Shown: positions 9,121-18,070, numbered from the stretch's first letter. The stretch: 64,000 nt of DNA from Comamonadaceae bacterium (GCA_947476285.1 CANJPU010000011.1:1-64000); one strand, 5' to 3'. Notes: generated from the sequence alone by a model not told the origin. A program made the numbers and translations.

Positions 9121-10074
9121 TTAGGCTGCATCCGCTCTGCGCAGCACATACCCCACCCGCGGAAAATGCACATGCACCACACCCGCGCGCGCCTCTTCGC
9201 GCCGCAGCGAGTAGTGCGTGCGCGTGGCCGCGATCAGCGTGCCCTGGGTGGCTTCGGTGCCGAAGGCTTCTGCGGCGATGGTGACTTCACTGCCCAGCGC
9301 AATGCCGTGGTCGTCCTGGAAGGCGCTGCCCTGCAGTAGGTTTTGCCCCGCCGGCATCGGCTCAGCGCGCTGGGCCACTGTGACTGCGTCTTGCGAGCTG
9401 AGCGGGCTGGAGATGCCATGGCCGATGGCGGCCATTCGGTCCAGCCACTCGCCCACTGCCGGTGTGGCGCTCAGGATGTCGGCCATCACTGGCACCTGCA
9501 CGCGTGTGAACCACAGCGGGTGGTAGGCGGCGAAATCGGCCACGCAGGGCTCTATGCCAAACATGAAATCGTGCTCTTCGGCCATGTGCGCAATGCGCCG
9601 CAAGTAAGAGCGATAGGCCGATGTCGCATCGGCCGGGCGCAGCCGCACCAGGTTCACGCTCATGGCCTTGCGGTCCTCGCCAAAGGCCTTGGCCACCTCC
9701 AGTGCATCATTGGCAAACACCTGCGCCGCGCCCTTGGGTTGCAGGTTGTAGCCCATGGCTGCCCAAAATAGCGTGGTGTCGGCCCATTGCGCGAAGATGC
9801 GTGAGACACCCTTCAAGTGCGCCGGGTACAGCGTCGGCGCCGGCTGCACATGCTCCAGCACATCGCAGATCAACGCGGTGTCGCAGTAGATATCGGCGCC
9901 CACCTGGAGCAAAGGCGTCTTGCGAAAACCACCGGTCAGGGCCAGCACGTCGGGCTTGGGCATCACCGATGGGATCATCACCGATCTCCACACCTGTTTC
10001 TTGAAGCCAAGCACCATGCGGATCTTCTCCGCGAAGGGCGACATCGGGTAGTGGTGCAGGATGAGATCGGTCAT
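9121..10074 (-). CDS. Glutathione S-transferase family protein
   Basis: The 317-residue protein starts with a thioredoxin-like GST N-terminal domain (LILHHYPMSPFAEKIRMVLG, then RKTPLLQVGADIYCDTALI, where the cis-Pro precedes LLQ and D-T-A takes the glutathione-contacting E/D-S place). An all-helical C-terminal domain follows, and the last about 90 residues form an extra extension beyond a typical 200-220 residue GST. It is a single minus-strand gene, divergent from the mntA-hepT locus. Detoxification or isomerisation is possible; the substrate is unknown. Confidence 0.85.
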   Translation of the reverse strand: MTDLILHHYPMSPFAEKIRMVLGFKKQVWRSVMIPSVMPKPDVLALTGGFRKTPLLQVGADIYCDTALICDVLEHVQPAPTLYPAHLKGVSRIFAQWADTTLFWAAMGYNLQPKGAAQVFANDALEVAKAFGEDRKAMSVNLVRLRPADATSAYRSYLRRIAHMAEEHDFMFGIEPCVADFAAYHPLWFTRVQVPVMADILSATPAVGEWLDRMAAIGHGISSPLSSQDAVTVAQRAEPMPAGQNLLQGSAFQDDHGIALGSEVTIAAEAFGTEATQGTLIAATRTHYSLRREEARAGVVHVHFPRVGYVLRRADAA

Positions 10075-10170
10075 GGTGTGGGTCCTTTGGGTTCAGTTGG
10101 CCACTTGGACGGCGTGGCATCGACGAATTGAACGCTCCTGCCTGCGCATATTTCCAATTGTGAGTATGAG

Positions 10171-10198
10171 GATATTGCCAGTTTGGACCGACAATATC
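10171..10198. promoter_or_regulatory. Inverted repeat upstream of mntA-hepT
   Basis: GATATTG (10171-10177) and CAATATC (10192-10198) are perfect 7-bp arms with a 14-bp spacer, 33 bases before the mntA start. The position suits an autoregulatory operator of the toxin-antitoxin pair. This is an inference from position and symmetry only. Confidence 0.45.
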
Positions 10199-10231
10199 AT
10201 CTCAATGCGTTTCGATGAAAAAGGAATCCCC

Positions 10232-10522
10232 ATGCGACCGTCCGTTGTGCTCGCCATGAAGCGAAGTGCTGTGCGCGAAGCGGTAAGCCGTTTTCCCACA
10301 GCGAATCCGCGCGTCTTCGGCTCAGTGCTGCGTGGCACAGACCGAGACGGCAGCGACATTGATCTGTTGGTCGATGCGCTTCCTGGCGCCACGCTGTTGG
10401 ACTTGGGCGACTTGGAGGACGAACTGAAAACACTGCTCGGTGTTGACGTCGATTTGCTGACTCCCGGCGACCTGTCACCGAAGTTTCGCGCCAAAGTACT
10501 CGCGGAGGCGCAACCAGTATGA
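10232..10522 (+). CDS. mntA: MntA-type nucleotidyltransferase antitoxin
   Basis: The 96-residue minimal nucleotidyltransferase carries the exact GSX10DXD signature (Gly30-Ser31, then Asp42-Ile-Asp44) with a further Asp in VDVDLLTPGD. In characterised MntA/HepT pairs the antitoxin AMPylates the HEPN toxin at a tyrosine next to the catalytic motif. The ATG at 10232 is preceded by AAGGA; earlier in-frame starts have no support. The stop overlaps an ATG (ATGA) of a 28-codon reading frame that links it to hepT. Confidence 0.88.
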   Translation: MRPSVVLAMKRSAVREAVSRFPTANPRVFGSVLRGTDRDGSDIDLLVDALPGATLLDLGDLEDELKTLLGVDVDLLTPGDLSPKFRAKVLAEAQPV

Positions 10523-10605
10523 GCAGCGCTGGACGGCTCCGAGCTGCAGTGCCCCCCCCGGGGGGCAGTGCAGCAGCGCCAGCCGCAAGCGTGGGGGCGA
10601 CATGA
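10519..10605 (+). other. Bridging 28-codon reading frame between mntA and hepT
   Basis: ATG 10519 overlaps the mntA stop as ATGA, and its TGA (10603-10605) overlaps the hepT ATG, again as ATGA. The frame has no internal stop and encodes an Ala/Pro/Gly-rich 28-residue peptide across the intergenic repeat. The peptide itself is probably not functional; the frame may keep translation coupled from mntA to hepT. Both junctions read ATGAGC, consistent with an insertion into an original ATGA overlap. Confidence 0.5.
10544..10573. repeat. Comamonadaceae-like intergenic hairpin repeat
   Basis: Two 14-nt arms (10544-10557 and 10560-10573) containing a C-run and a G-run pair with one mismatch around a 2-nt loop. 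They are followed by AGCCGCAAGCGTGGGGGC, a sequence type that I recall as a frequent intergenic repeat in Comamonadaceae genomes. It lies inside the toxin-antitoxin operon rather than at its end, and has no T-tract. Confidence 0.6.
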
Positions 10606-10970
10606 GCGAGAACCGACTGCCCGATTACCTTGAGCACATGCAGCAAGCTGCAGCCGATGCGCGCAGCTTCGTAGATGGGTTGACCAAGGATGCCTTCCTG
10701 ACCGACAAGCGTACCCAGCAGGCCGTCATCATGAGCCTCATCGTCATCGGCGAAGCCGCCACAAAGGTGATGGATGGATACGCCGAGTTCGTCCAGATGC
10801 ATGCCGAAGTACCGTGGCGTAGCATGCGCAACATGCGTAATCGCATGGCCCACGGCTATTTCGAAATCAACCTTGATGTGGTGTGGGAGACGGTTCAAGA
10901 GTGGCTACCGGAGTTGCTCAACAAAATTCCCGCTGTGCGTCACGACGCTGACGAACAAGACCGCAGCTAA
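10602..10970 (+). CDS. hepT: HepT-type HEPN ribonuclease toxin (DUF86)
   Basis: The 122-residue all-helical HEPN protein has the RX4HXY motif at Arg79...His84-Gly-Tyr86 (RNRMAHGY), the active site of HepT RNases and the tyrosine that MntA modifies. The order antitoxin-first, toxin-second and the neighbouring GSX10DXD protein make the pairing clear. Its ATG overlaps the stop of the bridging reading frame. All key residues are present, so the pair looks intact. Confidence 0.9.
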   Translation: MSENRLPDYLEHMQQAAADARSFVDGLTKDAFLTDKRTQQAVIMSLIVIGEAATKVMDGYAEFVQMHAEVPWRSMRNMRNRMAHGYFEINLDVVWETVQEWLPELLNKIPAVRHDADEQDRS

Positions 10971-10998
10971 CACTAAGCATGGTGTGTGCCCTTTGGGT

Positions 10999-12660
10999 TC
11001 AACGCGGCATAGCCCGCGTGATGATGGCATCGAAATCGGTGCCTGCTCCCAGGGTGCCAAAAGTCTGGCCCCAATTGCCCGCCAGACGCGAATCGCAAAA
11101 CGCCTGGAACACCGCGTCCGGTGCGCTTTGATGGAGCAGCCCGGCCTGCATCACCAAGGCTACATCTTGTGCCAGACGGCGCGCCTGCACCTCGGTGGCC
11201 ATGGCTTCCACTCTCAAGGGCAGTTGCGCCACCAGCCGGTCGAGCGCCGGGTGTGCGCCTTTGGCTGGTGCCAGCTCATGGGCCAGCGCGGCGGCGGCAT
11301 CGGCCTTGCGAATCGCCCGCAGTAAATCCAGCGCCATGATGTTGCCCGCGCCTTCCCAGATGGAGTTGACTGGCATCTCGCGGTAGATGCGCGCCATGAT
11401 GCCCTCGCCCTCTTCTTCGACATAGCCGTTGCCGCCCAGGCACTCCATGGCCTCTTGCGCAAAATGGCTGCCGCGCTTGCAGATCCAGAACTTGGCGATG
11501 GGTGTAAGCAGGCGGGCCATCGAGGCCTCTTGCTCATCGTGGCTGTTGTCGAAGGCGCGGGCCAGGCGTATGGCCAAGGCTGTCGCGGCTTCAGATTCAA
11601 GCGCAAGATCGGCCAGCACATTGCGCATCAGGGGCTGATCGATCAGGCGTTTGCCAAAGGCTTCGCGCTGCGCTGTGTGGTCGAGCGCGATCGACAATGC
11701 CTGGCGCATCAGGCCGCTGGTGCCCAGGGCACAGTCGAGCCGCGTCATGGTGCCCATCTCCAGTATCTGCGGCACGCCCCGCCCTTCCTCGCCCACCAGC
11801 CATGCGCTGGCATCGTCAAACTCCACTTCAGAGCTGGCGTTGGCCTTGTTGCCCAGCTTGTCCTTCAAACGTTGTATGCGAATGGCATTGGGCTGGCCAA
11901 CGCCATCGGCATTCGCATCGGGCAGCACCCGCGGCAGAAAGAGGCAGCTCAGGCCACCCGGCGTGTTCGCCAAAATCAGAAACGCATCGCACATGGGCGC
12001 TGACATGAACCACTTGTGTCCCGTCACACGAAAGCGCCGGCCCCATGCATCTTGGCCATCGGGCCGCGCCTGTGTGGTGTTGGACCGCACGTCAGAGCCG
12101 CCTTGCTTTTCCGTCATGCCCATGCCCATGGTCAGGCCCGGCTTGTCGCGCCACAGCTTCATTGCTGGGTCATAGGAAAGGCTGGCCAGGCCCGGGCCCC
12201 AGTCGGCGTACACCGCTGCATTTTTGCGCAGCGCGGGTGTGACCGCATAAGTCATGGAAATCGGGCACAGAATGGATGGCTCCAGCTCGGTGAAGAGCAT
12301 GAAGGCTGCTGCACGTCGTACATGCGGCGAAGCCGACTTCTCGCTCCAGGGCGTGCCGTGCAAGCCTGATGCGATTGCGGCGCTCATCAGCGCGTGGTAG
12401 CTGGGGTGAAACTCCACCGCATCGAGCCGATGGCCAAAGCGGTCATGGCTTCGCAATTGCGGTGTGTGCACATTGGCCAAGCGGGCGTGGGCCTGCATGT
12501 CCGCGCGCCCGAGCATGCCGCCCAAGGCGAAGAACTGCGCCGTGTCCAGTTGCGGGGCGTTGTGTTTCAGCGCAGCTTGCAGCGCGCGGTTGCCCTCGAA
12601 CAAGTTGTAATCAACCAAGGGCCTGGGCTGGTTGAACACTTCGTGGGTCAATTGGGCCAT
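10999..12660 (-). CDS. AidB-like acyl-CoA dehydrogenase
   Basis: The 553-residue flavoprotein matches AidB closely at the N-terminus (THEVFNQPRPLVDYNLFEG, SILCPISMTYAVTP) and has the FAD-binding MTEKQGGSDVR and a C-terminal NSIWEGAGNIMALDLLRA, where the Glu is the usual catalytic base. AidB of E. coli binds DNA and is linked to alkylation resistance; other members are plain isovaleryl-CoA-type dehydrogenases. ATG 12660 gives the conserved MAQLTHEV start, so the 24-residue upstream extension was rejected. It is transcribed alone or after the NIPSNAP gene. Confidence 0.9.
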   Translation of the reverse strand: MAQLTHEVFNQPRPLVDYNLFEGNRALQAALKHNAPQLDTAQFFALGGMLGRADMQAHARLANVHTPQLRSHDRFGHRLDAVEFHPSYHALMSAAIASGLHGTPWSEKSASPHVRRAAAFMLFTELEPSILCPISMTYAVTPALRKNAAVYADWGPGLASLSYDPAMKLWRDKPGLTMGMGMTEKQGGSDVRSNTTQARPDGQDAWGRRFRVTGHKWFMSAPMCDAFLILANTPGGLSCLFLPRVLPDANADGVGQPNAIRIQRLKDKLGNKANASSEVEFDDASAWLVGEEGRGVPQILEMGTMTRLDCALGTSGLMRQALSIALDHTAQREAFGKRLIDQPLMRNVLADLALESEAATALAIRLARAFDNSHDEQEASMARLLTPIAKFWICKRGSHFAQEAMECLGGNGYVEEEGEGIMARIYREMPVNSIWEGAGNIMALDLLRAIRKADAAAALAHELAPAKGAHPALDRLVAQLPLRVEAMATEVQARRLAQDVALVMQAGLLHQSAPDAVFQAFCDSRLAGNWGQTFGTLGAGTDFDAIITRAMPR

Positions 12661-12778
12661 GATGATGTCCTCATCGAGACGTGGGCCATGGATATTGGCA
12701 CATTCTGAGGCGCTGATATTGCTCCAGAGCAAACCAGGGCCTTGACTTCACGACAAGGGCCACTCGCCATTGCAAAGT

Positions 12779-13414
12779 TCAATCCAGCGTCAAGCCCGGC
12801 ACCGGTCTCAGCAAAGAAGATCGCTGTGCTCGCAAGAGCGGAAACACCTGCGCAATGAAGTCCTTCCACGCCGGTTCGGCCGCGATGCCGGCGCGCGCAG
12901 TGTTGCGCTCATCCAGATCCTGATAAGGCCACAGGTGCACGACTTGGTGAATGCTGCCCACCGCAGGCGTCCAGATGCCGAAGTTGCGGGAATACTTCTC
13001 GCGCACGGGCAAGACCTCGGCCAACAAGCGCGCGTAGGTTTCCGCGTGAAAAGGGTTGATGTCGTATTGCCGAAAATCGTAGAGCTTGCTGTCATTGCCC
13101 GGTCGCGTCATTTTGCGGTAGGGCTTGAGCAGCATGGTGGTCGCACCTGCCAGCATGGGCCCCAGCACCTGGGCATGCGCCTGCCAGGCAGCGTCGGCAG
13201 ACAGCACCGACGAGGCCTCTTGCTGCTGGCCCGCGTCGGCGAACTCCCAGAGGCTGTAGAGATTGTTCAACTCGCCAAACTCGCTGGTCCAGGCGCCCAG
13301 GCAGCGGCCGGGCTGCAGCTTGCGCCGCAGCGCCAGAGTCTGCGTGGCAAACAGGCTTGCCATTGTCGCAAGCTGCCCGGGGCGACCGGTCTGGATGGAC
13401 ATTTCATGAATCAT
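12779..13414 (-). CDS. NIPSNAP family protein
   Basis: The 211-residue protein consists of two ferredoxin-like alpha/beta repeats: MIHEMSIQTGRPGQLATMA... with LGAWTSEFGELNNLYSLWEF, then LYDFRQYDINPFHAETYARL... with HQVVHLWPYQDLDERN. It is a clear paralogue of the gene at 22317 (shared W-T-x-E-F-G-x-L-N, HLWPY, PVPGL ending). NIPSNAP proteins have no settled enzymatic role; in bacteria they often sit in catabolic operons. ATG 13414 is used because homology to the paralogue begins there. Confidence 0.82.
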   Translation of the reverse strand: MIHEMSIQTGRPGQLATMASLFATQTLALRRKLQPGRCLGAWTSEFGELNNLYSLWEFADAGQQQEASSVLSADAAWQAHAQVLGPMLAGATTMLLKPYRKMTRPGNDSKLYDFRQYDINPFHAETYARLLAEVLPVREKYSRNFGIWTPAVGSIHQVVHLWPYQDLDERNTARAGIAAEPAWKDFIAQVFPLLRAQRSSLLRPVPGLTLD

Positions 13415-13513
13415 CGTGATGAGCGCTTTCAAACACAGGCCATGGGCCAAGAGATGTGAATGAATGGTAGACAGATCAGCCGCTCTCTACAAGCGCAGCT
13501 AGGGTGATCCACG

Positions 13514-13542
13514 TTGACAAGGGGCGCAGCTCTGCGAATACT
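13514..13542 (+). promoter_or_regulatory. Sigma-70-like promoter for the Bug gene at 13604
   Basis: TTGACA (13514-13519) and AATACT (13537-13542) are spaced by 17 bases, with the start codon 62 bases downstream of the -10 box. A perfect 6-bp palindrome TCCGCA-CA-TGCGGA (13573-13586) lies between the promoter and the start codon and may be an operator. Confidence 0.6.
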
Positions 13543-13603
13543 GCCAAAACCACACGCCGTATCATTTCTACCTCCGCACATGCGGACTCTCCTGAGGAAA
13601 CAC

Positions 13604-14575
13604 ATGAACCGAATCGTCCGCATGGCGATGGCAGCATGCCTGATTGCCTTTGGCGCTATCTCAAGCGCCTTTGCCCAAGCCTTCCCCGACCGCCCCATCC
13701 GCCTGGTCGTAGGCGGCCCGCCCGGCGCATCGGCCGACTTTATGGCCCGCATGATGGGCGACAAGCTGTCAAAGGCCCTTGGCCAGCCAGTGGTCATCGA
13801 GAACCGCCCGGGTGCCGGTGGCGTGCTCGCGGCCAAAGCCGTGGCCACCGCCAAGCCCGATGGCTACACGCTGTTGATGCTGTTCTCGGACAACATCGTG
13901 GTCGCGCCTTTCCTGCAGAAAGTGCTGCCCTATGACCCGCTCAAAGAGCTGATCTTCGTCAGCGCCATCGGCCGCAGTTTTCCCTTCATCCTGGCGGTCA
14001 ATCCCAATTTGCCGGTGCAGACCTTCGACGACTATGTCCGCCTGGCCAAGAGCGCCCCAAAGCGGGTGAGCTTCAGCACCTACGGCCTTGGCAGCTTGCC
14101 GCAACTGAGCTTTGAGATCATGTCCGCCAAAATCGGGGCCGAGTTGCTGCACGTGCCCTTCAAGGGTGGCGCCGAGAGCTATCAGGCCGCAGTTGCGGGC
14201 AACGTGGATTCCGTGGCCGGCACCAGTTTCATCGAGCTGCTCAAGTCCGGTCGCTTGCGTCCGCTCGCCGTGGGCGGGGCCAAACGCTCAAGCAATTTTC
14301 CGAGCCTGCCCACCTTTGCCGAACTCGGCTTTGGCGACAGCCTGTTCCTGGGTGTGACATTCGGCATTGCCGCACCAGCCGGCACGCCGCGCGAGATCGT
14401 CGATCGCCTTGCACTGGAGCTGAAGTCAATCACTCAGATGCCCGATGTAACCGAGCGGATGCCTGCCGTGGGCATCGAGCCCTTCTATGCCGGCACTGAG
14501 GAGTTCACCGGCCTGATGAGAGCCGGCATCAACACCTTTGCGCCTCTGATCAAGAGCCTGGGTCTTGCGCAATGA
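13604..14575 (+). CDS. Bug-family TTT substrate-binding protein
   Basis: The 323-residue periplasmic binding protein has a signal peptide (MNRIVRMAMAACLIAFGAIS...AFA), then the family start AFPDRPIRLVVGGPPG, ENRPGAGGVLAAKAV and PDGYTLL. The ATG at 13604 follows a good TGAGGAAA ribosome site. It is the closest paralogue of the Bug protein at 18639 (SYGLGS-like TYGLGSLPQLS/TYGLGSFPQLS, shared VDSVAG). It converges on the MmgE/PrpD operon that the paralogue heads, so the two may serve related substrates. No TctA or TctB is adjacent. Confidence 0.93.
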   Translation: MNRIVRMAMAACLIAFGAISSAFAQAFPDRPIRLVVGGPPGASADFMARMMGDKLSKALGQPVVIENRPGAGGVLAAKAVATAKPDGYTLLMLFSDNIVVAPFLQKVLPYDPLKELIFVSAIGRSFPFILAVNPNLPVQTFDDYVRLAKSAPKRVSFSTYGLGSLPQLSFEIMSAKIGAELLHVPFKGGAESYQAAVAGNVDSVAGTSFIELLKSGRLRPLAVGGAKRSSNFPSLPTFAELGFGDSLFLGVTFGIAAPAGTPREIVDRLALELKSITQMPDVTERMPAVGIEPFYAGTEEFTGLMRAGINTFAPLIKSLGLAQ

Positions 14576-14594
14576 CAGAGAGCGCGGCTGTCAT
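14572..14594. terminator. Hairpin across two convergent stop codons
   Basis: ATGACAG (14572-14578) and CTGTCAT (14588-14594) pair perfectly around a 9-nt loop and include the stop codons of both convergent genes. There is no T-tract, so termination is inferred from position. Confidence 0.45.
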
Positions 14595-15964
14595 GCAGCA
14601 CCCTCGCCCCCAGCCAAGACCTTCATCAGCCGCTGCACCTCGTCATGCGAAAGCGCATCGATTCGCTGCGCCGCAGCGATGACCTCTTCCACCTGCGCGT
14701 TCGCCAAGCCCAGACCCAGGCAATTGCGTGCCTTGCCCAATATTTCGTCATCGCGCAGAGGCGGCCCTTTGGTCAGGTAGCCGCGCGGCGCTGCGCATCG
14801 GGTGCGGATCTCCCTGCCATCGGCCAGGCGGACCTTGAGCGCAACTTCCATGTTCTCGAAATGCGCGGGCGCATCGGGTAGAACGACGAGCGTGATGCGT
14901 GGCAGCAAGCGCGCAATGTCCTGTCGGGCCAAGCGCTCATCGGTGAAGCTCTCAATCACCACCTGTCGGTCCAGCAGCGCCACGGCTGTGGTGTATTGAA
15001 AACTGAATTTCCCCTCCAGACCGGTGCGCGGCAAGGGGCGATTCACGTAGCTCATGTCCGGCGTGGTCAGCTCCACACTTTCAATAGCACCTGTATCGTC
15101 AATCTGCGCCGCCGCCTCCAGCGCTGCAGTGATGCAAAAGTGAGTGCCGTACTGCGATGGAAACAGTTTGATCGCATAGCCCGGGCTCTCGATCATCAAG
15201 GGCCGGCCAGTGCCGCAAAGCAGGTCTTCATCCAGCCGTGGCACCAGCGAGCCGACGAAGCCACGGGGCACGTCGAAAATCTCGTCATTGGCGGTGAAGC
15301 CCTTGTGCGCCAGCAGCGCCGCCATCAGGCCATTGGCGGTGGCGTTGCCGCAATGCAAGGCTTTGGTCATGCTGCCCACATTGGCCATCAGGCTGCCACA
15401 GGTCGATGCGGCAATGCCGATGGCATGGCGCAACTGCAAGACGCTTAAGCCCAGCACGCGCCCAGCGGCGATGGCCGCACCGATCGGGCCGACCAGTCCG
15501 GGCGGGTGAAAACTAAACTGACGCGGCTCCATCATCTGGGAGGCAAGGCGCACCCGCCCCTGCGCCTCCACACCCGCCACAAAAGCGGTGAGAATGCGCC
15601 TGCCATCAGCCCCAGAGAGCTGCGCCGCCGCAAGAATGGCCGGTAGCACGGTGGACGTGGCGTGATTGGCCGGACTCCACATGGCCTCGAAATCCAGCAC
15701 ATGCATGGCCGCGCCGTTCATGCGCGCTGCGCCAAGCGGCTCGCATGCAAATCCACCGCCTATCACGGCGCATGGCCCGCCCTCGGCCGCGAACGCGCTG
15801 CGCAGCAAGGCCGGCCCCTCTTGGCGGCTGCCGGCCATGGCCACGGCCAGCCCGTCCAGGATCAATCGGCGCGCGCCGGACTTGACCACCTCATTGATGT
15901 TCTCGTAAGCAAGGCCGGCAAGCAGCGAGCAAAAATCTGAACTCAGGTGGGTGGACTTGCTCAT
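14591..15964 (-). CDS. MmgE/PrpD family protein
   Basis: The 457-residue protein has the MmgE/PrpD layout: a helical domain with LILDGLAVAMAGS and ANHATSTVLPAILAAAQLSG, a GLVGPIGAAIAAGRVLGLS stretch, and a C-terminal alpha/beta part. The family includes 2-methylcitrate dehydratase, cis-aconitate decarboxylase and many uncharacterised hydro-lyases of di- and tricarboxylic acids. The start at 15964 overlaps the ketopantoate-reductase-like stop as ATGA, so the earlier start inside that gene was rejected. It is the last gene of a five-gene operon that starts with a Bug protein, which fits processing of an imported polycarboxylate. Confidence 0.88.
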   Translation of the reverse strand: MSKSTHLSSDFCSLLAGLAYENINEVVKSGARRLILDGLAVAMAGSRQEGPALLRSAFAAEGGPCAVIGGGFACEPLGAARMNGAAMHVLDFEAMWSPANHATSTVLPAILAAAQLSGADGRRILTAFVAGVEAQGRVRLASQMMEPRQFSFHPPGLVGPIGAAIAAGRVLGLSVLQLRHAIGIAASTCGSLMANVGSMTKALHCGNATANGLMAALLAHKGFTANDEIFDVPRGFVGSLVPRLDEDLLCGTGRPLMIESPGYAIKLFPSQYGTHFCITAALEAAAQIDDTGAIESVELTTPDMSYVNRPLPRTGLEGKFSFQYTTAVALLDRQVVIESFTDERLARQDIARLLPRITLVVLPDAPAHFENMEVALKVRLADGREIRTRCAAPRGYLTKGPPLRDDEILGKARNCLGLGLANAQVEEVIAAAQRIDALSHDEVQRLMKVLAGGEGAA

Positions 15965-16902
15965 GCGCGTGCCCTTGTATTCTCTGCATGCCCGCCCACA
16001 TGCACACCCAGCGCCCGCCATGCGACATCGTGCACAGGCGTAGGCACGCCTGCCGCTTTGCCCATGCGTACCACAGCACCACTGAGCGAATCGAGTTCCA
16101 ATCTGCGGCCAGCCAGCAAGTCCATCAACATGGAGGGCCTTGCCTCGCGCGGATACGACTTCACTTCTTCAAGCAAGACAGTCACGGTGTCGCTCGCCAT
16201 CGGCACGCCGCGTGCGCCAGCCACTGCCACCACCTCGGCCACCGCATCGGCCAGCAGCGAGAACAGCGCGGCGTTGTCCAGTATCTCGCCCAGGTTCGCA
16301 CGCGAGAGGCAGGCCACAGCGGAAAACGGCGCGAGCCGGGTGAACTTGCGCCACAGATCGGCGTCGATGTTCTCAGACACACGGCCTTCGATTCCGCAGG
16401 CCACCAGCGCGGCCGCGAACTGAGTGCAGCGCGGGCTTGCACTACCGTTGACTTCGGCGAATATCAATTTGCAAAACTCGCTGCGGTGCACCACCCGCCC
16501 CGGCCCCGCCAGATGCGAGACCACGAAGACCAGCCCCTTGACCACATGCTCCACACCCAGCACGGTTTGCAGTCGGTCGGCGGAATCGATGCCGTTTTGA
16601 ATCGGCACGACCATGGTGTGCGGCCCCAGCAATGGCTTGATTTTGGCGGCAGCGTCTTCCAAATCGTAGAGCTTGACGCACAGCACCACCACATCCACCG
16701 GCCCGACCTGTGCCGGATCGTCGCTCGCGTGCACACTGGCAAGGCGCAAGTCGCCTTGCACGCTTTGAATGGAAAGGCCGTTTGCGCGCAGGCCCGCCAG
16801 ATTGGCGCCACGCGCGATGAAGCTCACCTCATGGCCGCCGGATTGCAGCCTGCCCCCCACATAGCAGCCGACACCACCCGAGCCGTAGATTGCAATGCGC
16901 AT
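15961..16902 (-). CDS. Ketopantoate reductase (ApbA/PanE) family oxidoreductase
   Basis: The 313-residue NADP-dependent reductase begins with the Rossmann motif IAIYGSGGVGCYVGG and has VVVLCVKLYD and VVPIQNGIDS, followed by the helical C-terminal domain. Members reduce 2-oxo acids such as 2-dehydropantoate, but copies inside catabolic operons often act on other oxo acids. Its position in an operon with VOC, hydrolase and MmgE/PrpD proteins argues for such a role. It overlaps the next gene by ATGA. Confidence 0.88.
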   Translation of the reverse strand: MRIAIYGSGGVGCYVGGRLQSGGHEVSFIARGANLAGLRANGLSIQSVQGDLRLASVHASDDPAQVGPVDVVVLCVKLYDLEDAAAKIKPLLGPHTMVVPIQNGIDSADRLQTVLGVEHVVKGLVFVVSHLAGPGRVVHRSEFCKLIFAEVNGSASPRCTQFAAALVACGIEGRVSENIDADLWRKFTRLAPFSAVACLSRANLGEILDNAALFSLLADAVAEVVAVAGARGVPMASDTVTVLLEEVKSYPREARPSMLMDLLAGRRLELDSLSGAVVRMGKAAGVPTPVHDVAWRALGVHVGGHAENTRARA

Positions 16903-16927
16903 GGCAGGTTCAGTGACGGCCCGCGCC

Positions 16928-18070
16928 CTACTTCAGCTTTCGCTCTGACCACTCCACCAGCATGTCGCACACCTTGTCGATGATGTGCGGCTTGCCCATG
17001 GGGTAATGGCCGCAGCCCTCGATGTTGTGGTGCTCACCGCGCGCGCCTACTGCGTGGCGCCACTCGTTCATGTCACTGGGAAAGACGATCTCGTCCTGCA
17101 TGTAGTTGATGTTGAGCACCGGCACCGTGGTCTCTGCGATTCGCTTGGGTCCATCGGCCATTGAGCAGTCGATGCTCCATTGGCTCAGCCAGGAGCGCAC
17201 GGTGGACAGGCGCGCAGATCCATTGGGCGCGTAGTTGTCATCGGCCAGCTTGTTGCCCAGCGTGGTGGATGCGCTGCGGCCCGAGGCCTCCAGGCTCAGA
17301 TCCACATAGCGCGGATCGGCCAGCGTGCGGTTCACCACGAAAGGCTCATCGGTCAGCGGCTGATCCGGGCCGAGCTTGGCGTACTGGGCCAGCCGCCCCT
17401 TGCACCAGGCGGTGATGCGCCGGTTGCGCGCAAGCTGCGCAGCACGCACACGGGCGACGAACTCGGGCGTGAAAGGCGGTCCGTTGGCCGGGTTGAAAAT
17501 ATCCAGATCGGGGTCGGTGGCCAGCACGTCGTGCTCGTCCGTCACAGCCGCATCCAGCCTGTCGGTGAGAATGCGCGCGCGGCCGTGGTGGCCGGCAATG
17601 AGTGCAATGCCGTCAGCCGGCACCAGGCCCGACGCCACCAGATCGACTGTCTGCCCGTCGGGTGCAGTGCGCACCGTGGGCTTTTCGGCCTGCGCCTGGA
17701 AGTAAGCAGTGAGCGACGCGCCGCCCGAGTTGCCGATCAGGCAGACACGGCGGTAGCCCTGATCGCGCAGAAAGCGCACAGCGCGGCCGACATCCTGCAC
17801 TGCACGCTCCATGATCAGGAACGACTCGTTGTTGGCATACCGGGTGTTGAGCCCGAGTATGGCCTTGCCCCGCTTCTGCATTGGCTCGAGCAGATAGTGG
17901 TTCATGAAGTTGTTGGCCGGATGGGTCACCACGAACGCGATGTCCTTGCCGCAGCCTTCGCTTGCCAGACGGGCGTAGATCTTCGGATTGGTGGCCTGTA
18001 TACCGCTGCGCGTCTCGGAGGACGAACCCCGATCGGCGTCGAGAATGACGAGTTGTCCCAGAGTGTTCAT
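16928..18070 (-). CDS. Alpha/beta hydrolase
   Basis: The 380-residue protein has FVVTHPANNFMNHYLL near the N-terminus, the nucleophile elbow IGNSGGAS, a late QDEIVFPSD with the candidate acid, and EGCGHYPMG with the candidate His. It therefore looks like a complete Ser-Asp-His hydrolase, longer than a minimal one by a central lid region of about 120 residues. ATG 18070 lies 8 bases after the VOC stop; the long upstream extension overlaps that gene. Ester or C-C bond cleavage of a pathway intermediate is possible. Confidence 0.85.
   Translation of the reverse strand: MNTLGQLVILDADRGSSSETRSGIQATNPKIYARLASEGCGKDIAFVVTHPANNFMNHYLLEPMQKRGKAILGLNTRYANNESFLIMERAVQDVGRAVRFLRDQGYRRVCLIGNSGGASLTAYFQAQAEKPTVRTAPDGQTVDLVASGLVPADGIALIAGHHGRARILTDRLDAAVTDEHDVLATDPDLDIFNPANGPPFTPEFVARVRAAQLARNRRITAWCKGRLAQYAKLGPDQPLTDEPFVVNRTLADPRYVDLSLEASGRSASTTLGNKLADDNYAPNGSARLSTVRSWLSQWSIDCSMADGPKRIAETTVPVLNINYMQDEIVFPSDMNEWRHAVGARGEHHNIEGCGHYPMGKPHIIDKVCDMLVEWSERKLK

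Noticed and set aside
15988..16983. Open frame of 331 codons on the plus strand
   Set aside because: Antisense to the ketopantoate-reductase-like gene; His/Gln-rich translation typical of the complement of a GC-rich gene.
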